From an uncultured Christensenellaceae bacterium (GTDB lineage: Bacteria > Bacillota > Clostridia > Christensenellales > Borkfalkiaceae), in the NCBI GenBank assembly GCA_910588685.1, contig CAJUPX010000018.1:1-46559 (forward strand): DNA of 46,559 bases. The letters are read 5' to 3'. Of this stretch, positions 7,606-15,867 are shown one piece after another (within the stretch, counting starts at the first letter, position 1; the number at the start of each line of letters is the position of its first letter). The notes under the pieces were generated by a model. That model was given only the letters and a program-made list of their open reading frames with translations, did not search any database and was not told the origin of the DNA. The translations under genes were made by a program, and so were the position numbers.

Positions 7606-8139
7606 ATGAATATCTGGCACGATATTGCGCAAAAAAATATAAACGAAACCGATTTTGTGGCGCTCATAGAAATTCCCAAGGGCAGTAAAGCCAAATACGA
7701 GCTTGACAAAGAAACGGGGTTGCTGCGGCTTGACAGAATACTTTACACGTCTACCGTTTATCCGGCTAATTACGGATTTATTCCCAGAACGCTTGCCGAC
7801 GACGGCGACCCGCTTGACGTTCTGGTGCTCTGCAACGACGTACTGTTTCCTATGACATTGGTAAGATGTAAGCCTATAGGCGTTATAAAAATGACAGATA
7901 ACGACCAATTAGACGAAAAAATCATTGCGGTACCGGTTAACGACCCGAATTATATGTTGTTTGACGATATAACGGAATTACCGCAGCACCTGTTTGACGA
8001 GATGATGCATTTCTTTGAGGTGTACAAGGCATTGGAGCATAAACAGACGGCGGTAAAGGAAATAAGCCGCAAATCCGAAGCGGTAGAAATTATAAAAAAA
8101 TGCATTGACGAATACGGACTGTATAAGAGCCGTACATAA
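7606..8139 (+). CDS. ppa: Inorganic pyrophosphatase, family I
   Basis: A 177-residue soluble family I pyrophosphatase that hydrolyses PPi to two phosphates, pulling biosynthetic reactions forward. The signature DGDPLDVLV, with its metal-binding Asp residues, is at about residues 66-74. The substrate-binding IEIPKGSKAKYELDKETG at 22-39 and the YPANYGFIPRT segment at 52-62 are also typical. It is a single-gene operon with its own two promoters and a strong terminator. Start 7606 follows GGAGCGGAG. The Pho-box-like repeats upstream suggest phosphate-linked control, which suits the enzyme's product but is inferred. Confidence 0.95.
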   Translation: MNIWHDIAQKNINETDFVALIEIPKGSKAKYELDKETGLLRLDRILYTSTVYPANYGFIPRTLADDGDPLDVLVLCNDVLFPMTLVRCKPIGVIKMTDNDQLDEKIIAVPVNDPNYMLFDDITELPQHLFDEMMHFFEVYKALEHKQTAVKEISRKSEAVEIIKKCIDEYGLYKSRT

Positions 8140-8196
8140 ATAAAGAATACAAGTTTTAGTTTTCCGACTCGGTCGGGCATATATTTTCCTCCTTAT

Positions 8197-8233
8197 AGAG
8201 CTCCGGCGCAATCATTTGCGCCGGAGCTCTTTT
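8197..8233 (+). terminator. Strong palindromic terminator after ppa
   Basis: AGAGCTCCGGCGCAA pairs perfectly over 15 bp with TTGCGCCGGAGCTCT around loop TCAT, followed by TTTTA. A smaller hairpin, CCGAC-TCG-GTCGG, lies just before it at about 8164-8176. Confidence 0.88.
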
Positions 8234-8357
8234 ACGCTTCTAAGCCGATTAATTAATGTAAATTTTTAACAATTGATAATTATTAACTAAGTCTTTAAAA
8301 AATGTTAAAATTTTACAAATGCTTTATGGGCGGCAATCAGGAGGATACCGCAGCTAA

Positions 8358-8408
8358 AACTTTACAAAGAATTTACATAGAGCCGGCTAACTTTACAAAG
8401 AATTTACA
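8358..8408 (+). repeat. Two 20-bp direct repeats made of paired TTTACA hexamers upstream of glmS
   Basis: The 20-mer AACTTTACAAAGAATTTACA occurs identically at 8358-8377 and 8389-8408, a 31-bp offset. Each copy contains two TTTACA hexamers 11 bp apart, so hexamers start at 8361, 8372, 8392 and 8403, all within about one base of whole helical turns. This is the layout of tandem dimer sites for an OmpR/PhoB-type regulator. TTTACA at 8392 also pairs with TATATT (8415-8420) at 17-bp spacing, so part of the array may be promoter. The remainder of 8140-8543 holds the ppa terminator, AT-rich sequence and scattered TTTAC/TTAACA motifs, with no gene. Confidence 0.75.
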
Positions 8409-8418
8409 CACCCCTATA

Positions 8419-8447
8419 TTGTTTACCGTACCCGGTCATTGTATAAT
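8419..8447 (+). promoter_or_regulatory. Promoter of the glutamate mutase gene train
   Basis: TTGTTT (8419-8424), 17 bases, TATAAT (8442-8447), about 100 bases before glmS and directly downstream of the phased TTTACA array. A second possible promoter, TTTACA (8392)-17-TATATT (8415), overlaps it. Confidence 0.6.
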
Positions 8448-8546
8448 TATGATACAAAAAATAATTTGAGTTATTACGGTTTTGTTAACTTTTGAAAAAT
8501 GCTAAAAACCGCAACAACGGACGAAGAAAAATTTTAAGGAGATATG

Positions 8547-8951
8547 ATGAAAACCATTGTAATCGGGGTAATCGGCGCCGACGTTCACGCTGTCGGAAAT
8601 AAAATCATTGAGTATGTTCTTAAAGAGAACGGCTACGAAGTCGTTAACGTGGGGGTGCTTTCGTCACAGGAAGATTTTATCAACGCCGCAATCGAAACCG
8701 GCGCTGATTTGATTTTGGTGTCGTCGCTCTACGGACACGGCGAGATCGACTGCCGCGGAATGCGCGAAAAGTGTCTGGAAGCAGGCATAGGGGATATCCC
8801 TCTTTTCGTCGGCGGCAACATTGTTGTGGGCAAACAGGATTTCAACGAAGTAAGAGAGCGTTTTTATAAAATGGGCTTTAACAGGGCTTATCCTCCCGGC
8901 ACTCCGATTGAAAAGACTTTACCCGATATAAAGGAAGTTCTGGGAGAATAA
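8547..8951 (+). CDS. glmS: Glutamate mutase small (sigma, S) subunit, B12-binding
   Basis: This 134-residue subunit binds adenosylcobalamin for glutamate mutase, which interconverts L-glutamate and (2S,3S)-3-methylaspartate. The B12 motif DxHxxG is seen as DVHAVG, with His14 as the lower axial ligand, followed by the SLYGHGE loop and GGN turn of the Rossmann-like cobalamin domain. Length matches clostridial GlmS/MutS. Two adjacent ATGs are present: 8544 lies only two bases from AAGGAG, so 8547, with five bases, is preferred. glmL follows two bases later. This is the first gene of the long catabolic train. Confidence 0.95.
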   Translation: MKTIVIGVIGADVHAVGNKIIEYVLKENGYEVVNVGVLSSQEDFINAAIETGADLILVSSLYGHGEIDCRGMREKCLEAGIGDIPLFVGGNIVVGKQDFNEVRERFYKMGFNRAYPPGTPIEKTLPDIKEVLGE

Positions 8952-8953
8952 TT

Positions 8954-10387
8954 ATGAGTCGCTATCTTATGATCGATTTCGGTTCTACATTTACCAAACT
9001 TACCGCAGTTGATACGCAGACTGAAGACGTTATAGCTACGGCAAGCCATTTTACCACCGTTGCGACCGACATAACGATAGGTTACGAAAACGCTTTAAAA
9101 AAGCTGTATGCAAAGATAGGGGAAGAGATTAAGTTCGATAAGATTATCGCCTGCTCGTCTGCCGCCGGCGGACTTAAAATGGCGGCTATAGGGCTTGTGG
9201 ACGAGCTCACTCTCGAGGCGGCGAAACGCGTATGTCTTGGTGCGGGAGCTAAGGTTGAGCTTTCTTTTTCGCATCACCTCACCTCAGCCGATATTAAGCT
9301 TATAAACGAAAGAAATATAGACATTATACTCCTGTCCGGCGGCACAGACGGCGGAAACACCGAGTGCGTTTTATATAACGAAAGAATGCTCGCGGAGAGC
9401 GGGATAAAAATTCCTATTGTTTATGCCGGCAATAAAAATTGCGACGACGAAATAATCGCCATAGCTGAAAAATACGGTTTAAGCGAGTATATCTGCAGCA
9501 ACGTTATGCCGCGTCTGAACGTGTTGAACATACTCGACGCCAGGGAGAAAATAAGGTCTATTTTCCTCAAAAACATAATTGAGGCTAAGGGCATTAAAAA
9601 AATTGAACAAAAGATAGACAAAATTATGTTGCCTACCCCCGAAGCGGTACTCAATGCGGCAAAACTGCTGTCGTTGGGCTATATGCACGAGAGCGGGCTG
9701 GGCGAGATAGTGCTGGCGGATATAGGCGGAGCTACGACGGATATGTATTCTATGAGTTCTCCGTCGGCAAAGCGCAGCGACGTAATTATAAAAGGACTTG
9801 AAGAGCCGTACGCCAAGCGTACCGTTGAGGGAGATCTCGGAATGAGGTATTCGGCTTTGGGCGTTCTTAGCGCTTTAACGGAAGAAGAGATTGCAACTTT
9901 AAATGAAGACGAGGGCGTAGACCTAAAAAAAGAGCTGATATTCAGACACGAACACGTTGACTCCGTACCTGCCGACGAGCACGGCGCGCATATAGACCGC
10001 ATTATGGGTCGTATATGCGTTGACAAAGCTATGGGAAGGCACGTTGGCAAGATGGAAGAGCTGTACACGCCGATGGGACTCGTATACAACCAGTACGGCA
10101 AGGATTTGAGTCAGGTAAAATACGTTATAGGTACGGGCGGCGTGCTTGTAAAAAACGATAATCCGTACGAAATACTTAAAAAAGTGGAGTATTCTTTATC
10201 TAAGCCGCTTGAACTCCGTCCCGTACGGCCGCAATATCTTTTGGACGCTGACTACATATTTGCTGCAATGGGGCTGCTGAGCGAAATCGAGCCGCTGCTT
10301 GCTTTGAAGATATTGAAAAAACATTTGAAAAAAATCGGGGCTGTTCCCGAAGAAAACGTTAAACCGTATTCCGTTCACTCGGCTTGA
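8954..10387 (+). CDS. glmL: GlmL/MutL ATPase, probable glutamate mutase reactivating protein
   Basis: A 477-residue ASKHA-type ATPase. The phosphate-1 motif DFGSTFTKL lies at residues 8-16 and the phosphate-2 motif DIGGATTDMYS near residue 257, both as in Hsp70/actin-like ATPases. GlmL is always encoded between the S and E subunits of glutamate mutase and is considered to release damaged cobalamin from the inactivated enzyme, by analogy with diol dehydratase reactivase. Here it sits in exactly that place, two bases after glmS and 46 before glmE. Confidence 0.93.
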   Translation: MSRYLMIDFGSTFTKLTAVDTQTEDVIATASHFTTVATDITIGYENALKKLYAKIGEEIKFDKIIACSSAAGGLKMAAIGLVDELTLEAAKRVCLGAGAKVELSFSHHLTSADIKLINERNIDIILLSGGTDGGNTECVLYNERMLAESGIKIPIVYAGNKNCDDEIIAIAEKYGLSEYICSNVMPRLNVLNILDAREKIRSIFLKNIIEAKGIKKIEQKIDKIMLPTPEAVLNAAKLLSLGYMHESGLGEIVLADIGGATTDMYSMSSPSAKRSDVIIKGLEEPYAKRTVEGDLGMRYSALGVLSALTEEEIATLNEDEGVDLKKELIFRHEHVDSVPADEHGAHIDRIMGRICVDKAMGRHVGKMEELYTPMGLVYNQYGKDLSQVKYVIGTGGVLVKNDNPYEILKKVEYSLSKPLELRPVRPQYLLDADYIFAAMGLLSEIEPLLALKILKKHLKKIGAVPEENVKPYSVHSA

Positions 10388-10433
10388 ACGCAGGATAAAA
10401 TTAAGAATATAAAAAATTGTAAGGTGGTTTTAA

Positions 10434-11897
10434 ATGGTTAAGAATAAAAAATTGACTGAAGAAGAATTCCTCGCACAGAGAAAAGAAGTGCTTGCAAGCT
10501 GGAGTACGGGTAACGACCCTTTGCTTGATTTGGATAAGGCAGTTAAATTCCTTAAAAGCGTGCCCGACAACAAGAATTTTGCTAAAAAACTTGCACGCGC
10601 AAAGGCGGAAAATTCCCGCACGCTCGTACAGCCCCGCGCCGGCGTGCCTGTAATATCAAAGCACATAGAGCTTTTACAGTATCTTGAAAAGAGCGGCGCA
10701 GACTTTTTGCCCTCGACTATAGACAGTTATACCCGTCAGAACCGCTATGCCGAAGCTGAAAGAGGCATAGAGGAGAGCGAAAAGAAAGGCAGAGCGCTTT
10801 TAAACGGCTTCCCCGCCGTCAATCACGGCGTAGAGGGATGCAAAAAGATCTACGATGCAATCAACGTGCCCCTTCAGGCTCGTCACGGAACTCCCGACGC
10901 GCGTTTGCTTGCGGAAATAACGCACGCGGCAGGCTGGACTTCCAACGAGGGCGGCGCGATTTCGTATAACGTGCCCTACGCAAAAAGCATTTCAATAGAA
11001 GACACCATTAAGTACTGGCAGTATTGCGACAGGCTTGTGGGCTATTATGAGGAGCACGGCGTTACAATCAACCGCGAGCCTTTCGGTCCGCTTACGGGAA
11101 CTCTCGTTCCTCCTTCCATATCCAACACCGTGGGTATAATTGAAGCGTTGCTTGCCGCGGAGCAGGGCGTTAAGAACATAACCGTAGGCTACGGAATGGG
11201 CGGTAACATAGTGCAGGACGTAGCTGCAATACGCACTCTGCAAAAACAGACTGAAGAATATCTCAAAAAATACGGCTATAAGGGCGTTATAGTAACCACC
11301 GTATTCCACCAGTGGATGGGCGGCTTCCCTCAGGACGAAGCGGAAGCAATGGGACTTATCGCTATGAGCTCCGCCGTAGGTGCGCTTTCCGGCGCAACAA
11401 AAATGATAACTAAAACTCCGCACGAATCCGTGGGTATACCTACCAAAGAGGCAAACGGCGACGGTATCAAGGCTTCCAAACTCGTTACAAGGCTCCTCGG
11501 CGACCAGAAATTCCCCGAGTGCAAAGCGCTTAAAGACGAAATGGACCAGATTGAAAAGGAAGTCAACTGCCTTATGGACGCTATTTTGAAAGTCGGAGAC
11601 GGCGATCTGGCCCAGGGAATAGTAAAAGCCTTCGAGCTCGGTATGATAGACGTTCCCTTCGCTCCCAGCAAATTCAATGCGGGACTCATTCTCCCCGCCA
11701 GGGATAACGACGGATGCATAAGGATTCTTGAATTTGGCAAACTTGCATTTACCGACGAAATCAAAAAATTCCACAGAAAGAAGATAGAAGAGCGCGCAAA
11801 AACTGAAAAGCGCCCCGTATCTTTCCAGTTCACAATCGACGACATATACGCCGTAAGTTCGGGACATCTTATAGGACGTCCTAATTATAACGACTAA
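10434..11897 (+). CDS. glmE: Glutamate mutase large (epsilon, E) subunit
   Basis: A 487-residue TIM-barrel subunit that binds glutamate and, with GlmS and adenosylcobalamin, carries out the radical carbon-skeleton rearrangement to methylaspartate. The arginine claw that grips the substrate in the Clostridium cochlearium enzyme (Arg66, Arg100, Arg149) is conserved here as Arg68 in VQPRAG, Arg101 in SYTRQNRY and Arg150 in LQARHGTPD. Other near-invariant stretches are GWTSNEGGAISYNVPYAK, REPFGPLTGTLVPPS and VFHQWMGGFPQDE. AAGGTGG precedes the ATG. The full active site suggests a working enzyme. Confidence 0.97.
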   Translation: MVKNKKLTEEEFLAQRKEVLASWSTGNDPLLDLDKAVKFLKSVPDNKNFAKKLARAKAENSRTLVQPRAGVPVISKHIELLQYLEKSGADFLPSTIDSYTRQNRYAEAERGIEESEKKGRALLNGFPAVNHGVEGCKKIYDAINVPLQARHGTPDARLLAEITHAAGWTSNEGGAISYNVPYAKSISIEDTIKYWQYCDRLVGYYEEHGVTINREPFGPLTGTLVPPSISNTVGIIEALLAAEQGVKNITVGYGMGGNIVQDVAAIRTLQKQTEEYLKKYGYKGVIVTTVFHQWMGGFPQDEAEAMGLIAMSSAVGALSGATKMITKTPHESVGIPTKEANGDGIKASKLVTRLLGDQKFPECKALKDEMDQIEKEVNCLMDAILKVGDGDLAQGIVKAFELGMIDVPFAPSKFNAGLILPARDNDGCIRILEFGKLAFTDEIKKFHRKKIEERAKTEKRPVSFQFTIDDIYAVSSGHLIGRPNYND

Positions 11898-11935
11898 TAT
11901 TTTAATAAAATCAAAATTTTCGGGAGAATAAACTG

Positions 11936-13192
11936 ATGAAAATCAAAGACGTTATTTTAACAAAATCCTATACCGGATTTTATTTTGACGACCAGAAAGC
12001 TATTAAAGCCGGCGCTGGACACGACGGATTTATGTATATGGGCGAACCCGTTACCGAGGGATTTGCAAGCATAAGACAGGCGGGAGAGGCAATATCCATA
12101 CAGCTTGTACTTGAAGACGGCACAATAGGCTACGGTGATTGCGCGGCGGTTCAGTATTCCGGCGCGGGCGGACGCGACCCTCTGTTTCTTGCGGACGATT
12201 TTATTCCTTTCCTTGAAAAGGAAATCGTGCCTCACCTCATTGGAGAAGACGTTAAAAAATTCCGTCCTCTTGCAGAGAAGTACGACAGAATGACCGTCAA
12301 CGGCAAAAGACTTCACACAGCTATCCGCTACGGCATAACCCAGGCGCTCCTTAACGCTACAGCCAACGCTAAAAGAATTACTATGGCTGAGGTCATACGC
12401 GACGAATACGACGTTGAAAAAGGCAAATACGAGCCTATTCCCGTATTCACACAGTCCGGCGACGACAGATACGACAACGCCGATAAAATGATAATTAAAG
12501 AGGCGGACGTGTTGCCTCACGCTTTAATAAACCACGTGGGCACCAAGCTTGGCGAAAACGGAGAAATACTTTTAAAGTATATCGGCTGGCTCCGCGACAG
12601 AATAATCAAATACCGCAAAGACGAAAATTACAGCCCAGTATTCCATCTTGACGTTTACGGCACCATAGGTTTGGCTTTCAACTACGACTTGGAAAAGATG
12701 TTTGCATATCTTCTGGAATGCGAAAAACAGGCTGCTCCTTTCAGAATACGTATAGAGGGACCTATCGACACCGGCGACAGAGAGGGCACGATGCAGTACG
12801 AGAAAAAGCTTACGGCAATGCTCGACAATGCAGGCTCCAAGCTTGAAATAGTTGCGGACGAATGGTGCAACACCCTTGAAGATATAAAGTATTTTGCAGA
12901 CAATAAAGCAGGACACGTTCTTCAGATTAAAACTCCCGACCTCGGCGGCGTAAACAACGTTGCGGAAGCAATCCTCTATTGCAACTCCAAGGGCGTAGGC
13001 AGCTATTGCGGCGGTACCTGCAACGAAACGAATATTTCGGCGCAGACTACTACCAACATAGCCATAGCGTGCCGCGCGGTACAGTGCCTTGCTAAACCGG
13101 GTATGGGCGTGGACGAGGGCTATATGATTGTCAAAAACGAAATGAACCGCGTTATCGCAGCCGCAAACAAGAGATGCTGCGCTAAAAAATAA
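11936..13192 (+). CDS. Methylaspartate ammonia-lyase
   Basis: A 418-residue enolase-superfamily enzyme that removes ammonia from (2S,3S)-3-methylaspartate to give mesaconate, the second step of the methylaspartate route. Compared with the characterised clostridial and Citrobacter enzymes (numbering +1 here), the metal ligands Asp239 (HLDVYG), Glu274 (RIEGPID) and Asp308 (VADEW), the base Lys332 (LQIKTPDLGG) and His195 are all present. It follows glmE by 38 bases with GGGAG before the ATG. Fast flux from glutamate to mesaconate is therefore encoded completely. Confidence 0.97.
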   Translation: MKIKDVILTKSYTGFYFDDQKAIKAGAGHDGFMYMGEPVTEGFASIRQAGEAISIQLVLEDGTIGYGDCAAVQYSGAGGRDPLFLADDFIPFLEKEIVPHLIGEDVKKFRPLAEKYDRMTVNGKRLHTAIRYGITQALLNATANAKRITMAEVIRDEYDVEKGKYEPIPVFTQSGDDRYDNADKMIIKEADVLPHALINHVGTKLGENGEILLKYIGWLRDRIIKYRKDENYSPVFHLDVYGTIGLAFNYDLEKMFAYLLECEKQAAPFRIRIEGPIDTGDREGTMQYEKKLTAMLDNAGSKLEIVADEWCNTLEDIKYFADNKAGHVLQIKTPDLGGVNNVAEAILYCNSKGVGSYCGGTCNETNISAQTTTNIAIACRAVQCLAKPGMGVDEGYMIVKNEMNRVIAAANKRCCAKK

Positions 13193-13213
13193 TCGCTTAA
13201 TCGGAGCAAAAAT

Positions 13214-13471
13214 ATGAAAAGAGGTATAGCCGGGTCGCTCGAATCGAACGACGCGCTCATAACGGTAAAAGAAAGCGATAAACTGAATATTACGATTAAA
13301 AGTATAGTTTACGACTTTTTTCATACGCAGATAGAAAAAGTAATACGCGAAACTTTAACCGAACTCGGCGTGGATAAAATAGACGTTGTTTGCGACGATA
13401 AAGGCGCGTTGGATTACACCATTAAAGCCAGGCTCGTAACGGCTGTTAAGAGAATGGAGGGCGGAAAATGA
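13214..13471 (+). CDS. citD: Citrate/citramalate lyase acyl carrier protein (gamma subunit)
   Basis: An 85-residue CitD-type acyl carrier protein. The motif AGSLESND at residues 6-13 holds Ser11, equivalent to the Ser that carries the phosphoribosyl-dephospho-CoA arm in Klebsiella CitD. The acetyl thioester on this arm is exchanged for the substrate acyl group during the lyase reaction. Its ATG is 21 bases after the ammonia-lyase gene, and its stop overlaps the citE start. Because the genes sit behind methylaspartate ammonia-lyase, the lyase probably acts on citramalate rather than citrate; the two enzymes share this prosthetic group. Confidence 0.92.
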   Translation: MKRGIAGSLESNDALITVKESDKLNITIKSIVYDFFHTQIEKVIRETLTELGVDKIDVVCDDKGALDYTIKARLVTAVKRMEGGK

Positions 13472-14328
13472 GAAGAAGTCTTCTGTTTATTCCCGGCAAT
13501 AATCCGGCAATGTTGCAAAACTCCGACGTGTTTGAAAGCGACGCGGTTATATTCGACCTCGAAGACGCAGTTAGCGTTACAGAAAAGGATTCAGCGCGTA
13601 ATTTGGTATCGCTGTACCTCGCGTCGCTTAAAAAGCGCGTGCATAAAGAGGTAGTCGTAAGAATTAACGGACTTGACACTCCGTTTTACGGCGACGATTT
13701 AAAAGCCGTGGCCTGCGGCAGACTCGACACAATTATGCTGCCCAAAGCAAGCGTAACTTATCTTCGCGAACTCGACAGTTTGCTCGGCGAAATAGAGAGA
13801 GAAAGAGGACTGAATAAAAAAATTGCGGTTATTCCCATAATCGAGCTTGCGGCGTCCGTTCTCGAAATCGAGGAAATAGCAAAATATCCCAGGGTAAACG
13901 GCGTCCTGCTCGGAGCCGAGGACCTTTCGGGCGATCTCGGAGTAATGCGCACAAAAGAGGGCAACGAGATTGCCTATCCCAGAATGCGGCTGGCATATGC
14001 TTGCGCCGCATACAAAATAGACGCAATCGACACCCCGTTTACCGATACGGCGGACGGAGAGGGACTTGAAAAGGATTGCAGATATGCGGGCAATCTCGGA
14101 TTTAATTCCAAGGCAGCCATACATCCTAACCAGGTGCCCGTTATAAACAGCGTGTTTGTTCCGTCGCAAAAGTCAATAGAGTGGGCTTTGCGCGTGGAAG
14201 AAGCCGCGCGTACGGCAAGCCGGAAAGGTTTGGGCGTGTTCAGTCTTGACGGAAAAATGGTAGATAAACCGGTTATCAGCCGCGCCGCGAAAATTATAGA
14301 AAAAGCGCGTGCGTACGGATTGATATAG
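13468..14328 (+). CDS. citE: CitE-type citryl/citramalyl-ACP lyase (beta subunit)
   Basis: A 286-residue TIM-barrel lyase that cleaves the acyl-ACP intermediate, here most likely citramalyl-ACP to acetyl-ACP and pyruvate. The HpcH/CitE family motifs are all present: LFIPGNNPAML, DAVIFDLEDAV, VRINGLDTPFY, IIELAASVLE, LLGAEDLSGDLG and KAAIHPNQV. It overlaps citD by four bases (ATGA) and is followed by citF after 8 bases, with GGGGGG before the citF start. Citrate versus citramalate cannot be told from the motif set; context favours citramalate. Confidence 0.93.
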   Translation: MRRSLLFIPGNNPAMLQNSDVFESDAVIFDLEDAVSVTEKDSARNLVSLYLASLKKRVHKEVVVRINGLDTPFYGDDLKAVACGRLDTIMLPKASVTYLRELDSLLGEIERERGLNKKIAVIPIIELAASVLEIEEIAKYPRVNGVLLGAEDLSGDLGVMRTKEGNEIAYPRMRLAYACAAYKIDAIDTPFTDTADGEGLEKDCRYAGNLGFNSKAAIHPNQVPVINSVFVPSQKSIEWALRVEEAARTASRKGLGVFSLDGKMVDKPVISRAAKIIEKARAYGLI

Positions 14329-14336
14329 GGGGGAAT

Positions 14337-15842
14337 ATGAAAAACAGTCTCGGTCGTTTTGTACCCGACGGATATATACCTTTTGAAAACAGCAGCGCAC
14401 ACAAAGCAAAAAAGCGCGTTACGGTTAAAGAAAAGCATATATCGCAGGGTTTTGAAGAGCTCGCCGACATATCGGAAATGTTTGATAAACTCAAAATTTC
14501 TGACGGAATGACTCTTTCCTTTCACCACCACCTGCGCAACGGCGATTATGTTTTGAATGCCGTTGCGGAACAAATAAAAAAACGCAATCTCAAAAATATG
14601 AAGATTGCCCCCAGCTCGATTTTTCCCAACAATAAAATTCTCGTTGAACTTATAGAGAACGGAAACATAACCGATATTTATACCGATTATGTAAACGGAC
14701 CGGTTGCGGAAGCAATCAGCAGGGGAAAACTTAAAGGAATGTGCGTAATGCACACTCACGGCGGGCGTCCCGCGGCAATAGAATCGGGCGCGCTCAAAAT
14801 AGACGTTGCTATTCTCGCCGTACCCGTCGTTGACCGTTCGGGCAACGGCTCCGGGTTCGGCGGTAAAAGCGCGTGCGGCAGCCTCGGCTACGCTGTAAGC
14901 GACCTTATGTATGCCGACAAAGTGGTTTTTGTTACGGATACTTTTACCGATAAACTTATAAACGCTCAGCTCAATGGAACATATGTCGATTACGTAATAA
15001 AGACGGACGCCATAGGCGACCCTGCGGGTATAGTTTCAGGAACTACAAAGATAACGGGCGATCCCGTAGGGCTTAAAATTGCGCGCAATACTGCCGAGCT
15101 TTTAGACGAGCTTGGATATATAAAGAACGGACTTTCAATGCAGACCGGCGCAGGCGGAACAAGCCTTGCGGTGGCGCATTACGTTAAAAACGTTATGAAA
15201 GCCAAAGGCATAAAGGGCAGTTTTGCTTCGGGCGGTATAACCGGTTATTTTACGGAAATGCTCCAGGAGGATTTGTTTAACGAGCTTTACGACGTACAGT
15301 GTTTCGACCTTAAAGCCGTGAAATCGGTTAGCTCCGATCCAAGACATAAAGCTATAAGCGGCTCGCGCTATGCAAACCCTTACGACGACAACGTGGCGGA
15401 TAAGCTCGACTTTGTTATTCTCGGCGCAACGGAAATAGATTTAAACTTCAACGTAAACGTTACTACCGATTCGCACGGTATGCTTTTAGGCGGCTCCGGC
15501 GGACACAGCGATACTGCTCACGGCGCAAAAGTTACGGTTATAACTACTAATCTGGTAAAATCACGTCTTCCCATCATAAAGGATAACGTAACAACCGTAA
15601 CAACGCCGGGCGAGGACGTGGACGTGCTTGTAACCGAAAGAGGCATAGCCATAAATCCGCGCAGAAAAGATTTGCTTGAAAAAGTTAAAAACAGTAAATT
15701 GCCCATAATAACAATAAATCAATTACAGGAAATAGCTTACTCGATTACGGGCAAACCCGAAATAAAAGAAATTTCAGGAAAACCCGTAGGAGTGGTTGTA
15801 TACAGAGACGGTACGGTTATAGATACCGTTTACAAAATATAA
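14337..15842 (+). CDS. citF: CitF-type acyl-ACP transferase (alpha subunit)
   Basis: A 501-residue protein of the citrate lyase alpha family, which swaps the acetyl group on the acyl carrier protein for citrate or, as argued from context here, citramalate. Characteristic segments include SFHHHLRNGDYV near residues 60-71, MQTGAGGTSLAV, the SGGITGYFTEML stretch and GGSGGHSDTAHGAK. The length is normal for CitF. It is embedded between citE and the ligase gene citC in the usual cit order apart from citC being downstream. Confidence 0.95.
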   Translation: MKNSLGRFVPDGYIPFENSSAHKAKKRVTVKEKHISQGFEELADISEMFDKLKISDGMTLSFHHHLRNGDYVLNAVAEQIKKRNLKNMKIAPSSIFPNNKILVELIENGNITDIYTDYVNGPVAEAISRGKLKGMCVMHTHGGRPAAIESGALKIDVAILAVPVVDRSGNGSGFGGKSACGSLGYAVSDLMYADKVVFVTDTFTDKLINAQLNGTYVDYVIKTDAIGDPAGIVSGTTKITGDPVGLKIARNTAELLDELGYIKNGLSMQTGAGGTSLAVAHYVKNVMKAKGIKGSFASGGITGYFTEMLQEDLFNELYDVQCFDLKAVKSVSSDPRHKAISGSRYANPYDDNVADKLDFVILGATEIDLNFNVNVTTDSHGMLLGGSGGHSDTAHGAKVTVITTNLVKSRLPIIKDNVTTVTTPGEDVDVLVTERGIAINPRRKDLLEKVKNSKLPIITINQLQEIAYSITGKPEIKEISGKPVGVVVYRDGTVIDTVYKI

Positions 15843-15867
15843 ATTTCCACGCGGAATCTGCAACACA

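Noticed and set aside
8358..8408. CRISPR-like array
   Set aside because: Only two 20-bp copies with an 11-bp gap, no spacer-size units, no cas genes; better read as regulator or promoter sites.
8140..8543. Cobalamin riboswitch upstream of glutamate mutase
   Set aside because: Searched by eye for the GGTGxAAxTCC and GCCAGGxGACC-type boxes and found none; the only B12 riboswitch is at 39285-39429.
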